Positions 1 through 38,588 of a stretch of 64,000 bases of DNA are shown piece by piece. Position 1 is the stretch's first letter; every line of letters starts with the position of its first letter. The notes beneath the pieces are model-generated. The model saw only the letters and a list, made by a program, of their open reading frames with translations, made no database searches and was not told the DNA's origin. The stretch comes from Littorina saxatilis (lineage: Eukaryota > Mollusca > Gastropoda > Littorinimorpha > Littorinidae): NCBI RefSeq assembly GCF_037325665.1, contig NC_090261.1:22555566-22619565 (forward strand), read 5' to 3'. Both the position numbers and the translations under genes were made by a program.

Positions 1-208
1 GACTCGTCAGAGTTGCGAATTAGTCCCTCAATAGTTGTGTCATCAGAAAACTTTAAAAATAAGACAGAATCATGGTTTGAAACGCAGTCATTAGTAAAAA
101 GGGTGAACAAAAGAGGTGACAGCACGCAGCCTTGTGGAGCACCTGTGTTCAGTGTGAGTGGGGCAGAGAACATGTTATCTATCTTGACAACCTGAGTTCT
201 ATTTAACA
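1..208 (-). mobile_element. LINE reverse-transcriptase fragment
   Basis: Read on the minus strand this stretch encodes the heart of a non-LTR reverse transcriptase. The box GAPQGCVLSPLLF is followed by TNDC and then FSDDTT, a variant of the FADD catalytic motif, in one open frame. This wording is typical of CR1/L2-group LINEs of aquatic animals. The window edge cuts it, so only the palm region is visible. Similarity ends near 208, where a 19-bp direct repeat (CCTGTCAAACAAGGTCA type, 224-260) follows. It lies downstream of the last visible SelL exon, so it is probably intronic or 3' of that gene. Confidence 0.75.
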
Positions 209-286
209 GTCATCCCGTGACAGCCTGTCAAACAAGGTCAGCCTGTCAAACAAGGTCACCCTAAAAATCGACCTGACAAAAACCAT

Positions 287-855
287 AGCCCTGGTTGAAA
301 TTTTGGTCAAGTAATCTTCGACGAAGCCCGGACTTCGGTATTGCATTTCAGCTTGGTGGCTTAAAAATTAATTAATGACTTTGGTCATTAAAAATCTGAA
401 AATTGTAAAAAAAATATTTTTTTTATAAAACGATCCAAATTTACGTTCATCTTATTCCCCATCATTTTCTGATTCCAAAAACATATACATATGTTATATT
501 TGGATTAAAAACAAGCTCTGAAAATTAAAAATATAAAAATTATTATCAAAATTAAATTGTCCAAATCAATTTAAAAACACTTTCATCTTATTCCTTGTCG
601 GTTTCTGATTCCAAAAACATATAGATATGATATGTTTGGATTAAAAACACGCTCAGAAAGTTAAAACAAAGAGTGGTACAGAAAAGCGTGCTATCCTTCT
701 CAGCGCAAGTACTACCCCGCTCTTCTTGTCAATTTCACTGCCTTTGCCGTGCGCGGTGGACTGACGATGCTACGAGCGTTGCATTGCGTTCAGTTTCATT
801 CTGTGAGTTCAACAGCTACTTGACTAAATGTTGTATTTTCGCCTCACGCGACTTG
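287..855 (+). repeat. Interspersed repeat family R1, copy 1 (5'-truncated)
   Basis: This AT-rich repeat matches, in opposite orientation, the longer copy at 57403-58266 and also 14144-14689. Shared landmarks are the block around CTTCGACGAAGCC, the ATTAATTAATGAC region, two ATCCAAACATA-type blocks and the 3' terminus GACTAAATGTTG followed by a short CGC..GCG hairpin and ACTTG|TT. It lacks the far end seen in the 57-kb copy. No coding capacity is seen. It ends 40 bp from a SelL exon. Confidence 0.8.
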
Positions 856-894
856 TTTCCCTTTCAAAGACTCCACAGCCTTTTTCTAACTTAC

Positions 895-13070
<12,176 letters not shown>

Positions 13071-13527
13071 CGCTGTCAGTAAGAATCAATAAACATTTAT
13101 TCCCATTCCCTTTTGTCTGTATACCTCACATGACGCAAATAAAAGCAACATTTTTTATCAAGCACATGACAAATCTAGAATTTTGAATCAGTGATTCAGT
13201 TAGTGAGTCAGTAAATGTTCTTAATGGTCACCATAGTTTTAGAAGCTCTCTGCAGCTTTCACTCATGCTCACCAGATTCAATTCAGCATGAGGAGATAAC
13301 GGAGCAGGAGATAACAGAGCAGAAGATAACTCCCGTATACGTGCGCTGTGTGTGTGTGTGTGTGTGTGTGGGTGCGTGCGTGTGTCACGAAGCTGCATGT
13401 TTTGTGGAAAATCAAACGCACTATAGTATACATCTTTAGTGAGCACATTTTAAGTAAAATGTTGTGTTCTGCTGAGCAATACAAAGTGTGAGGAGGCACA
13501 CTGAGACCGTGGTGCTTATAATGGATA

Positions 13528-13620
13528 AATACGTACGTTACCCGAGGGCCAGCAGTGTAGATTTCAGCACAGATAAGTGGAGCTACAGTTGCAAAATCGA
13601 AACCGGAAGAACGCTTTGCC
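13528..13620 (-). promoter_or_regulatory. Candidate SelL 5'UTR exon/promoter
   Basis: On the minus strand this GC-richer patch contains CTTCCGGTTTC, an ETS-type site, at 13608-13601. A possible donor CTCGG|GTAACG lies at about 13540. It sits 450 bp upstream of the SelL ATG, which is itself preceded by an acceptor-like CTGACAG. The evidence is weak and rests on motif placement only. Confidence 0.3.
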
Positions 13621-13742
13621 CCGGACGTGATGTCTTTTTTTTTTAACGTCAGTCGCTGACATCACTGACCAACCAACAAGTAACATTAGGCCACAGGCAC
13701 ACGACGTTACTCTTTGTGTCTGTGAGTGTGTGAATAAATGTC

Positions 13743-13743
<1 letters not shown>

Positions 13744-13817
<74 letters not shown>

Positions 13818-14084
13818 GTGTGTGAGAGAGAATGACAATAAGGGTAACAAGAATAAGCATAGCAGGGCCGGACTAGGCTAAGAGGAGGGGGGGGGGGGGG
13901 GTTGCCAGTGGTGGTCATAGGTCATATTCTGAGATAGAAAATGGTCGCTCCTTGCATGAAACGGCATAAAATAAACAATAATAAAAAATGTTTTAAATAA
14001 GTGAGGTACATGTTTAGGCTAGGGGGGGGGGGGGGTTGCGCAACCCCCATAACCCAACCCCCGCCCCCCCCCCCCCCCCCCCCC
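13744..14084. repeat. Low-complexity block: (TG)n, poly-G, poly-C
   Basis: (TG)n at 13744-13823, G-runs at 13886-13902 and 14022-14035, and a C-run at about 14063-14083. The G-run and C-run flanking TTGCGCAACCCCC can pair as a hairpin. Confidence 0.95.
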
Positions 14085-14143
14085 AACTGTACATACAAAT
14101 TAATTGTTCCAGATGATACCCCCAAATCGATTTTTTTTCTTTT

Positions 14144-14689
14144 CCGATAAATGTCTTTGATGACGTCATATCTGGCTTTTAGTGAAAGTTGGGGAGCTAG
14201 CTACTGTCACGCCCTCATTTTTTATCAAATTAATGTAAATTTTGGCCGTCAAGCAATCTTCGACGAAGCCTGGACTATGGGATTGGATTTCAGCTTGAAA
14301 GCTTAACAATTAATTAATGAGTTTAGTCATTAAAAACTCAAAATTCGATTTATAATTAAAATGTTAGTAATCAATCCAAAAATGATTTCATTTATTCTTT
14401 ATCATTTCCTGATTCCCAAAACATATAGATATGTTATGTTTGGATTAAAAAAAAAAGCTCAGAAAGTTAAAAAGAATACAGAAAAGCGCGCTTTGCTATT
14501 AAACGCTGTAGCTACTGAGCTAATACTGGCTTGTCACTTTAGGCGATCATCTATGTTTTTCAAGTGAGCGCTTTCAGTATGTCACGGGGTATCTGCGAAG
14601 CATTGTCTTCCTGAAATGCAGTGCGTTTATAATCATTCTTTGAGTTTAACAAATTGACTAAATATATTCATTTCGCTTCACTTGCCTTG
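14144..14689 (+). repeat. Interspersed repeat family R1, copy 2
   Basis: Diverged copy of the family at 287-855 and 57403-58266. It shares GATGACGTCATATC, AATCTTCGACGAAGCC, AATTAATTAATGA and ATTCCCAAAACATATAGATA-type blocks, and ends CTTGCCTTG|TT. No gene is seen in it. Confidence 0.75.
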
Positions 14690-14976
14690 TTTTTGTTGTG
14701 TGTTTTTTTTAAGTATCAGGCCCTCGCACTAAAGAGGGACTCATCTACTACTACTACTAAAACGTTGCACAAATACAGAATTAATGGAAGAAAATATAAG
14801 TGTATGTACAAGAAGCGCAGTAATCAGAAAAACTAGTCTGGAAGTGTTATAAACTGGGTGTAAAGCAGTAATATAAAGAGCAAAATAAGCGCAAAGTAAA
14901 CATACTTTGCAACGGTCCATTAGCTCAGCAAAACAATGCACACTTAGCAAATCTTCATCATTTTGACAATAATAAA

Positions 14977-15680
14977 CGGACGGGCGCAGTGGCGTGGTGG
15001 TAAGACGTCGGCCTCTTAATCGGGAGGTCGTGAGTTCGAATCCCGGTCGCTGCCGCCTTGTGGGTTAAGAGTGGAGATTTTTCCGATATCCCAGGTCAAC
15101 TTATGTGCAGACCTGCTAGTGACTTAACCCCCCCTTCATGTGTACACGCAAGCACAATACCAAGTGCGCACGGAAAAGATCCTGTAATCCATGTCAGAGT
15201 TCGGTGGATTATAGAAACACGAAAATACCCAGCATGCCTCCCCCAAAATCGGCGTATGCTGCCTGAATGGCGGGGTAAAAACGGTTATACATGTAAAAAT
15301 GTGTTTGTTTGCTTAACGTCCAGCCGACCATGAAGGGCCATATCAGGGCGGTGCTGCTTTGACAGATAACGTGCGCCACACACAAGACAGAAGTCGCAGC
15401 ACAGGCTTCATGTCTCACCCAGTCACATTATTCTGACACCGGACCAACCAGTCCTAGCACTAACCCCATAATGCCAGACGCCAGGCGGAGCAGCCACTAG
15501 ATTGCCAATTTTAAAGTCTTAGGTATGACCCGGCCGGGGTTTGAACCCACGACCTCCCGATCACGGGGCGGACGCCTTACCACTAGGCCAACCGTGCCGG
15601 TACATGTAAAAATCCACTCGTGCGAAAAACATGAGTGATTGTGGGAGTCTAAGCCCATGAACGAAGGAAAAGAAGAAGAA
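14977..15680 (+). mobile_element. tRNA-headed SINE, family B head type 1, with nested SINE
   Basis: Flanked by GACAATAATAAA at 14965-14976 and 15681-15692 (perfect 12-bp target-site duplication). The head GGACGGGCGCAGTGGCGTGG has a tRNA-like A box (GTGGTAAGACG) and B box (GAGTTCGAATCCCGG). The body runs GTGTACACGCAAGCAC..AAAAGATCCTGTAATCC..ACCCAGCATGC and ends in (GAA)n. A second SINE is inserted at 15301-15600. Confidence 0.88.
15301..15600 (-). mobile_element. tRNA-headed SINE, family C, nested
   Basis: 300 bp flanked by perfect 13-bp duplications TACATGTAAAAAT (15288-15300 and 15601-15613). The minus-strand head GGCCTAGTGGTAAGGCGTCC and GTGGGTTCAAACCCCGG are tRNA-like. The tail is TTTGTTTGC-rich. 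A second copy is at 42350-42653 and a fragment at 31848-31977. Confidence 0.88.
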
Positions 15681-16252
15681 GACAATAATAAATGATAATT
15701 CAGGAAATGATCAAGTGTATCTAAAGGGAACACACCAAGCAGATGACTAATGTCTGGCAATATAGTTCCGTCAAAATAAATTTGATTCTGCTAACATTTC
15801 ACAACACTTCGGTTTGGAATAATGCATGACTCCTCAATATCATCTCCTGTTTGAGGCACAGCTTGACTGATTTTTCTAGTTGTGATTATGACTCATCTCA
15901 TCTTCAGTCCATGCTTATCAGTCCTTGTTTTGTACTAATCACTATAACCAGAACCTAGCAAACCCAAACAAAGCACATTAGCCATAGTTTTGTTCTTCTA
16001 CATTTTGATAGAAATGCACCATATGGACAGAAAAATGGCAATGGACATCAACAACAACAACAACTAATAAAACAACAACAATAATCATGTGTGCATGTGT
16101 GGAAGGGGGGACTTGGGGGGGGGGGGGCTTAAAGACCTCCTCCCCATCCCCCCACCACCACCATCTCTGACCACCAATTTCAGATGTGCTACATAATTCT
16201 TTGTATCTTGCGTTGTACAATACAAGGTTTGCAGTTAAATGCTCTTTTTGAA

Positions 16253-16308
16253 AACATAGCCGCGCACACGCACACACGTACACTCACTGTGCTACACACA
16301 CACACACA

Positions 16309-16381
<73 letters not shown>

Positions 16382-16425
16382 TCACACACACTGGCACACA
16401 CACAGACACACACACGTACACAGCA
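16253..16425. repeat. Compound (CA)n(CT)n(CA)n microsatellite
   Basis: CA-rich, then about 54 bp of CT (16311-16364), then CA again. Confidence 0.95.
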
Positions 16426-16639
16426 CATTTGACATTGCCGCACTTGGCAATCTCTCTGAGTCTCTCTTCAACTTCAAGTTCTGTTATGGGCACAATCTAC
16501 GCCTCCTTTATTGCATCTATAGTTATAAACACACTAAAGTTCAAGATTACCACAAAGGCAATGGTGTGAGACCGACAGCAGTGGAAACTGGTTGTACACA
16601 AGCACACGCGCGACACTCACGAGCCGCACAACCAGGGGT

Positions 16640-16825
16640 CTTTCACACGCGTGCCAAAATCGAAAGAGGAAGTAAACATCTCCCCCGGAAGTATTTCCCC
16701 GTTCGGCGTCACAGGTTGCATTCTGGGCAACTGGACGTGGCAGTCTGAAGATTTCCCAGTTTGTGGTTGGCAAGTCCACACTTACAGCAAGTTTTGCCCT
16801 GACGTGGCGATTACTTTGTCAAAGG
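16640..16825 (+). promoter_or_regulatory. Sec23 promoter and probable non-coding first exon
   Basis: The stretch ends at a strong donor, AAAGG|GTAAGT (GT at 16826-16827), and pairs naturally with the acceptor at 17937-17938 just before the Sec23 ATG. It contains an ETS-type CCGGAAGT (about 16685) and two ACGTGGC cores, including TGACGTGG at 16800-16807, the core of the unfolded-protein-response element bound by XBP1/ATF6/CREB3L factors. The transcription start is not determined. Confidence 0.5.
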
Positions 16826-17912
16826 GTAAGTCGTGGTTTGTGACTTACATCTTTTTCTTCGTTTTAACACCTTATATAGAGATCTAAACTGCCTAAGAGG
16901 GCCAGTATTGTTAGTACCGGTACAAGCCACACTTCAGCTGTGGCTCATGAGAATGTTCTTGGACGAATTAGTATTTTCTCGTTCAGTAGATAGTCTTCGT
17001 CGGCATCACTCACCAATACTTCCATTATAATCAGAAAAATCTTCAAGAAGACTCTTCATTTGCTTTGTTTTATTTCAACGGACAACTTCATTCTCACCCT
17101 GATCTCTGATTAGTCTGATACATCACACTTGACAGGCATGCATATTGCGTCGTCTGCTTGTCTACAAGTACGTGTGGAACGAGACGATCAGAGGCATTCG
17201 CGTTCTTTATTTTTGATATCAGTTGGTTAGGAGAACTAAAGTTTGAGATTACCGAAGAATCTTTGTTCACATGCGAGACGTTCTGATTTGGACTAATTGG
17301 ATTTGGAGCGATGGTCAGTTGTCTCAAACATGAGGCTGGCCATGCAGGTTGCATTTGCAGCTGTTCGAAATCGCAAGGCCTTGCTCATGTTGATATGGCA
17401 GTTACAAGCAGTCAGTATCCTCAGTACACACGGGATATCAGTGGACTCAGGTCAGCAGAGTTACTTGTACTTTGTAGGGGTCATCAAGATAACCATATTT
17501 GTGAAGTGTTGGCTATTTGATGTTTATGTTATTGTTAACCTTTGCCTTATTTTGATTGTGACACGTAGTGACGTACGTACTCCTTGAGGGGCAGTAAACG
17601 TCAAGTGTTCAATTGCTGTACGGAGATGCATTCAATAATATGGTGTCATGTACATGTGGTATGATGTACACGGTTAGATGGAATACATGTGTTAAGCATA
17701 GTTCCGATTTAACCCAGTGGAAGTGAGAAGAGCGACTGAGATTCACATTACCTCAGTGGGACCGTGACATCTCACACAAAAATATGGGGCTAAATCTGGT
17801 TCTTGCCGCATGCTATGATTTGATGGTAAATGTGTGTGTGTGTCCCTTGCTTTAAAACTGGAACGGCATTGCATTCAAATCCTCAAAATTATGAATTATG
17901 GATCTAAGTTGA

Positions 17913-33569
<15,657 letters not shown>

Positions 33570-35405
33570 TGTCACCATGACGACAGCACCGGCGCCACTG
33601 TCACACTCCTCTGACACACACGACACATACACAGTCACCCACATCTGTGGCTTCAGCTACACATCTTGGCCAGTCACATCTGTGATTGCAGCAACACATC
33701 TCAGTCAGTCACATCTGTGGATACCGTGACATTTACCTGTGGTTATGAAACATTTCAGAGCAAGCTGCATCTGTAGTTGCAATAATGCATTGGAGTCAGG
33801 GGCATGAGTAGCCACAGCAACGCATCTCACTTGGCCACAACCGTGACTACAGTGATATTTATCTGTGAATACAACAATGCTTCTCAGTGTGCCGTATCTA
33901 CAGATGCAGTAGCAGCATGAGTGGTTTGTTACAGCAACGCATGTGGGCTACACGGACAGAAACAGCAAAGTACATTTCATTTCTACAGTTTTAACTGGTA
34001 TGGGACTGTACTGCCAGAGTAATTTGATTTCAGGGTGTGTTTTACCTTTGCTTCCAATAATTGGCATTTGTTTGAAGTTATGATATTTGAATACTGTTAA
34101 AGAAACCAGTAATGGCTCATGATATTTGCTTGAGTATGCTGACAGTTATGCTTGTTGTTGTGAATCCACTGCAGGACACGTTCCCCAATGCACTGAAAAC
34201 AGACTTGCTGCTTTGTGAAAACAGCATCATCACTCTTTTAAATTCGTGACTTTCCTAGGTTGTTGTAATTGTATGAGTAAATGAGAAAAGTGTGTGAATT
34301 TGAAGTAGCAGGTGTGACTCCTTTATGGTTGTTTGGTGCTACTTGAAATTTAGAGTTTTTAATGGTTTGTGTGTTTATTTTCTCTACAAGTACAATGCAG
34401 TAAATAATTTTCTTTTGGGCAATTATTTGGTGGAGGGGGTGGGTGGGTGGTCGGAAATGTAATACATGATTCATGAAATGCTCAGTATACCAGCTAGTCA
34501 CGACAGAAAAATCAAATAACCAGAGAACAGACAGCAGAGTTGGGTTTTTTTTTAGGTTTTTATTTTAGTAAGGATTGAAGCGTTCAAAGCATACAGTACC
34601 AACAGTGAATGAAACATCAACCTAGTGGAAGAACGTGCTGCCGTCAAATTTCAAGAATAATTGAAAGGGGTGGTGAGATTAAGACTTGTCTCTGGTCACG
34701 TGTTACATAGGCATGCCATTGAACACATTTTTTGCATATGTTCACCAAACGTAGGATAGATTGCATGAAAGAAAGAGGTGTATCCATCTTTGCACGCACC
34801 CAAATTCCCCTTCAACAGTTAATGCTTGTAGATTTTGGTCGCAAAAAGGCATGCTGTGATCTGTTTTCATCATTTGTTATGCATAAGAATCATCCAGAGA
34901 CTTCATTTTTACGTGATTTGAATTTTTAAACTGAAGACCTTCTATTAGTCAATATAGTGGACTTTCTGAAGCATGTTGAAGCTGCTGTGTTGACAGAAGT
35001 ATAAACATTGTTCTGTCTTTCTGACTATACCTGCAGAGAAGTAGCTGGTTTTTGTGATAACACAACAGGGTTTGAAGTATTTTTCATTGCAGTGTACTTT
35101 AATTATTGTGTTAATTTCACAGCAGAAAATTTCACACACTGTAAGTTTTTACTGCAGCAGTAAAAAAAAAAAAAAAGCATGGTGAAACCTTGGAGTAGTA
35201 CTTCAATTGTCAAGTAATTATCTTTGGTTGATATTGAAAGCTATTTGGATGGTTTCAAGGAAGACATCATGCAGACATTGTACCTTCAGTGTCTTAACGT
35301 AATAGAACAGTGTGAAACAAGTTGTGGTTTCTTTTTGTCCAGTAAAATTTGATGATGTGACATTGTCTGTGATGTAAATAAAAACTGCCTGATACAACAT
35401 ATTAC
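33570..35405 (+). other. Sec23 3'UTR
   Basis: Follows the TGA at 33567-33569 with no competing gene. The first 350 bases contain degenerate tandem units starting CACATCTGTGG/A (33640-33960). AATAAA lies at 35377-35382 with TG-rich sequence after it, which fits a polyadenylation site near 35400. Confidence 0.65.
35377..35382 (+). terminator. Polyadenylation signal AATAAA (Sec23)
   Basis: Canonical hexamer about 1.8 kb past the stop codon, followed by TGTGTTTGTC-type downstream sequence. Confidence 0.55.
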
Positions 35406-36166
35406 TTGTGTTTGTCTTTTTATCTTTTTTTCTTAGTGCCCTGTTTGGTCCTTGTCTGGTTTTATCCAGATTTTTTTGTTTTGTTTGTTTTTGCGTGTAA
35501 TACATGTATGCAATCCAGTTTGCGACAACCTATTATGTCTCAACCACCAAAGGAAATGCATGGTAAAGACAGAAATAGATAGGGACAAATAAGGTCACCA
35601 AACAGTCGAAGAACACGACAAGAGATATCCATGCACCAAAATCAAATATGTAACTGTCATACACAATTCAAACAAGAATCTGTATTCACAAATTAACACC
35701 ACACACGCACATACACACACTTTTGGAGGAGAGAGAAGGGACATCTATTGTCATTTAAAAGATTCAAAAATAATTTATTTCTCCAATTTTCCAAGACAGA
35801 AAAATAAGATAAAGTAGACAAAATAATCCGATATCAAGTTCTCAAGTTAGTCACAGTTAAAAAAGCCGCCTGAGAACGAAATTCCACACCTACGCAAGCA
35901 AAGCGTAACATCTTAATACTTGAAAAAAGACGATACTCACACGCACCCTGAAACATCAGACTGTCTTTTTGAAGATCTTGGTGCTTGCTTATATTAGTTT
36001 AGATGAGATTAACCTAGTTTTGATCAAAACACAAGAGTTTGTCAAACACTGCCGTGTCAAAAGTTGTTGAAAGGTTTAACCTGTCCTTTGTTGTTGACCT
36101 CTACGATCATCACCTAAAGAGCTCATCATAGGAGAGTCAATACCATCGTCATAATTATAACAACGA

Positions 36167-36170
<4 letters not shown>

Positions 36171-36255
<85 letters not shown>

Positions 36256-36285
36256 CCCTCTCTCTCTTCCCCCCCTCTCTCTTAC

Positions 36286-36330
<45 letters not shown>
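36171..36330. repeat. (TC)n microsatellite
   Basis: CT repeat interrupted by short C-runs. It lies in the intergenic stretch 35406-36578, where no gene is seen. Confidence 0.98.
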
Positions 36331-36333
<3 letters not shown>

Positions 36334-36578
36334 CGAAGTTGATTTTCATACAGTGGCACAGGCCGGATAGCGTTTTAAGCTAACTCAAAATTTTACACCA
36401 TGACTGAAAGTAGTAAGCAAAATCTAGACGGTAATTGACAGTAGCGCTGACAAACGACAGAACACCCTTTTCCGTTTTCTTTCCGTCATTTTGTGAAACA
36501 CCTGAAGACTGGGTTAAACTACAAAACAACGTAATAAAATACACAGTGGCGACTTTAAAAACAACTATTTGTTATTTT

Positions 36579-37130
36579 TGAGTCACTTGAGAAAAAGTGA
36601 CTCTATGTAATCGGTCAGTGTTAGTCTGTCCGGCCGGCCGTCCGGCCGGCCGTCCGTAGACACCACCTTAACGTTGGACTTTTCTCGGAAACTATCAAAG
36701 CGATCGGGCTCATATTTTGTTTAGTCGTGACCTCCAATGACCTCTACACTTTAACGATGGTTTCGTTGACCTTTGACCTTTTTCAAGGTCACAGGTCAGC
36801 GTCAAAGGAAAAATTAGACATTTTATATCTTTGACAAAGTTCATCGGATGTGATTGAAACTTTGTAGGATTATTCTTTACATCAAAGTATTTACATCTGT
36901 AGCCTTTTACGAACGTTATCAGAAAAACAAGGGAGATAACTAGCCTTTTCTGTTCGGCAACACACAACTTAACGTTGGGCTTTTCTCGGAAACTATAAAA
37001 GTGACCGGGCTCAAATTTTATGTGAACGTCACTCATTGTGTTGTGAATAGCAATTTCTTCCTGTCCATCTGATGCCTCATATAATATTCAGAACTGCGAA
37101 AGTGACTCGATCGAGCGTTTGCTCTTCTTG
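36579..37130 (+). mobile_element. Rolling-circle-like (Helentron-type) element upstream of the ependymin-related gene
   Basis: Starts T|TGAGTCACTTGAG. The inverse AAGTGACTC is at 37100-37108, then a GAGC-GTTT-GCTC hairpin and TTCTTG|TT. This is the same terminal plan as the elements at 6830, 8323 and 51021. It contains a perfect DR1 site TGACCTTTGACCT (36767-36779) and further AGGTCA half-sites. A TTAACGTTGGGCTTTTCTCGG block is repeated twice inside. Confidence 0.65.
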
Positions 37131-37323
37131 TTAAACAGTAATATCAGGAAGTATAGTCCCATCAGTTGATCGATATAATTATTATTCAATATAGACACCC
37201 CAGTCAATACATTCTCATAAAACGCGCGCCTTATCGAGATATACACTCTCCTCTTATTAACTCCAGGCACTTGAAACAAGATCCAGACCCTAGTACGATC
37301 ACAAACAACACCGACAACTTGCA

Positions 37324-37329
37324 TATAAA
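37324..37329 (+). promoter_or_regulatory. TATA box of the ependymin-related gene
   Basis: TATAAA 160 bp upstream of the start codon, with no other gene between. A second TATATAT lies at about 37398. The assignment rests on position only. Confidence 0.4.
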
Positions 37330-37483
37330 TGCAGAAAAATTAACAAATACTTTACTTCCAGGCCATACATACCCAAGAATACACCTCAGTAAAACAGTAT
37401 ATATCAGTGTGTTTTACTATCTGTCACTGTCCGTCTAGAAGAAGTGAACGAGAAGAAGAAGAAGAAGTCTGTCTGCCAGCAAC

Positions 37484-38547
37484 ATGCAAGGGCTTGCGGT
37501 GGTAGCGGCGGTTCTGGGGAGCCTGATGGTTCTGGCACAGTGCCAGACACCGTGCTGCTTCCCGACCAAGTTCAACGTCAGCCTCACAGATCTCGCCACC
37601 ATCAACTCGGACACCATTGTAAGCTTTCGTGTATCTTGTATATGTATTTGTATCTGTATCTGTATATCTCTGGTCCAGCTGTACATGGTATTCGCTGCTA
37701 ACAATCCATGTGACTGGCGTGGGGCTGGGCCGCTATTGCGCGGGTCCGCTATTGCGCGAATCTAACCCTAACCCTAACCCTAACCCTAATCCTAACCCTA
37801 ACCCTAAAGATTCGCGCAATAGCGGCCCCGCGCAATAGCGGGCCGACCCCACTGGCGTAACACAGCGGAAAGGGGATTGCGAGTGCAGCCTCAGATTGAG
37901 TGCCAGCTTTGATGTGTTTTCAATCACGGTCAGTCTGCTTCATCTGGGATGGCTAGGGCTGATTGATTTAATTGAAAAATTTGCGAAATGATGGCTATAG
38001 ACATAAAGTTTTGTCAAAACGTTTTAGGCAGTTCTATGTGTCACTTCAGTTTTTCACCACCGTTACAAAGTTAAGCAATTGTGCCAAAATGACTGCCACA
38101 CAGTTTTCGGTGATTTGAAATAAGTTTCGGCCTTTTGCCGACTGCCAACACCAAACGACACCCTGTTACTAAATTTACAATATGTTGCTATCCCCAGAAG
38201 ATCATCTTGATGTAACCCGACTTCGATTCGACTTTTTCAGATGGTTAGCACTCTGGAAGTGGACTTTGCTGCAGAGAAACAGAGAGCTTCAACCTACACT
38301 TTGGACACACAGTCTGGCACCTCTACTTTTCTAGCTACTGAAGTTCTGGACTTTAGCAAGGTTAGTAGGTGTAAAATTCAATTAGTTCTTCACGAAGACA
38401 TAAAAGTGACAAATAGAAAAGCTTGCTTACTTATTCTCAGTGTAGCTATATTTTCAGAGTAAGTTCTAATATGACAGAGTACGTATCTAGAAAAAAAATT
38501 CCGAGATCGTTTTTCTTCTTATGTACTGCTACCGACCCCCCCCCCCC

Positions 38548-38588
<41 letters not shown>

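Noticed and set aside
37755-37806. True telomere or chromosome end
   Set aside because: Only about eight hexamers, enclosed by inverted arms and an 8-bp duplication in the middle of a gene.
37679-37917. Extra exon in intron 1 of the ependymin-related gene
   Set aside because: The sequence around the foldback element is partly open, but no convincing acceptor/donor pair keeps phase, and exon 1 joins exon 2 in frame with a family-like sequence.
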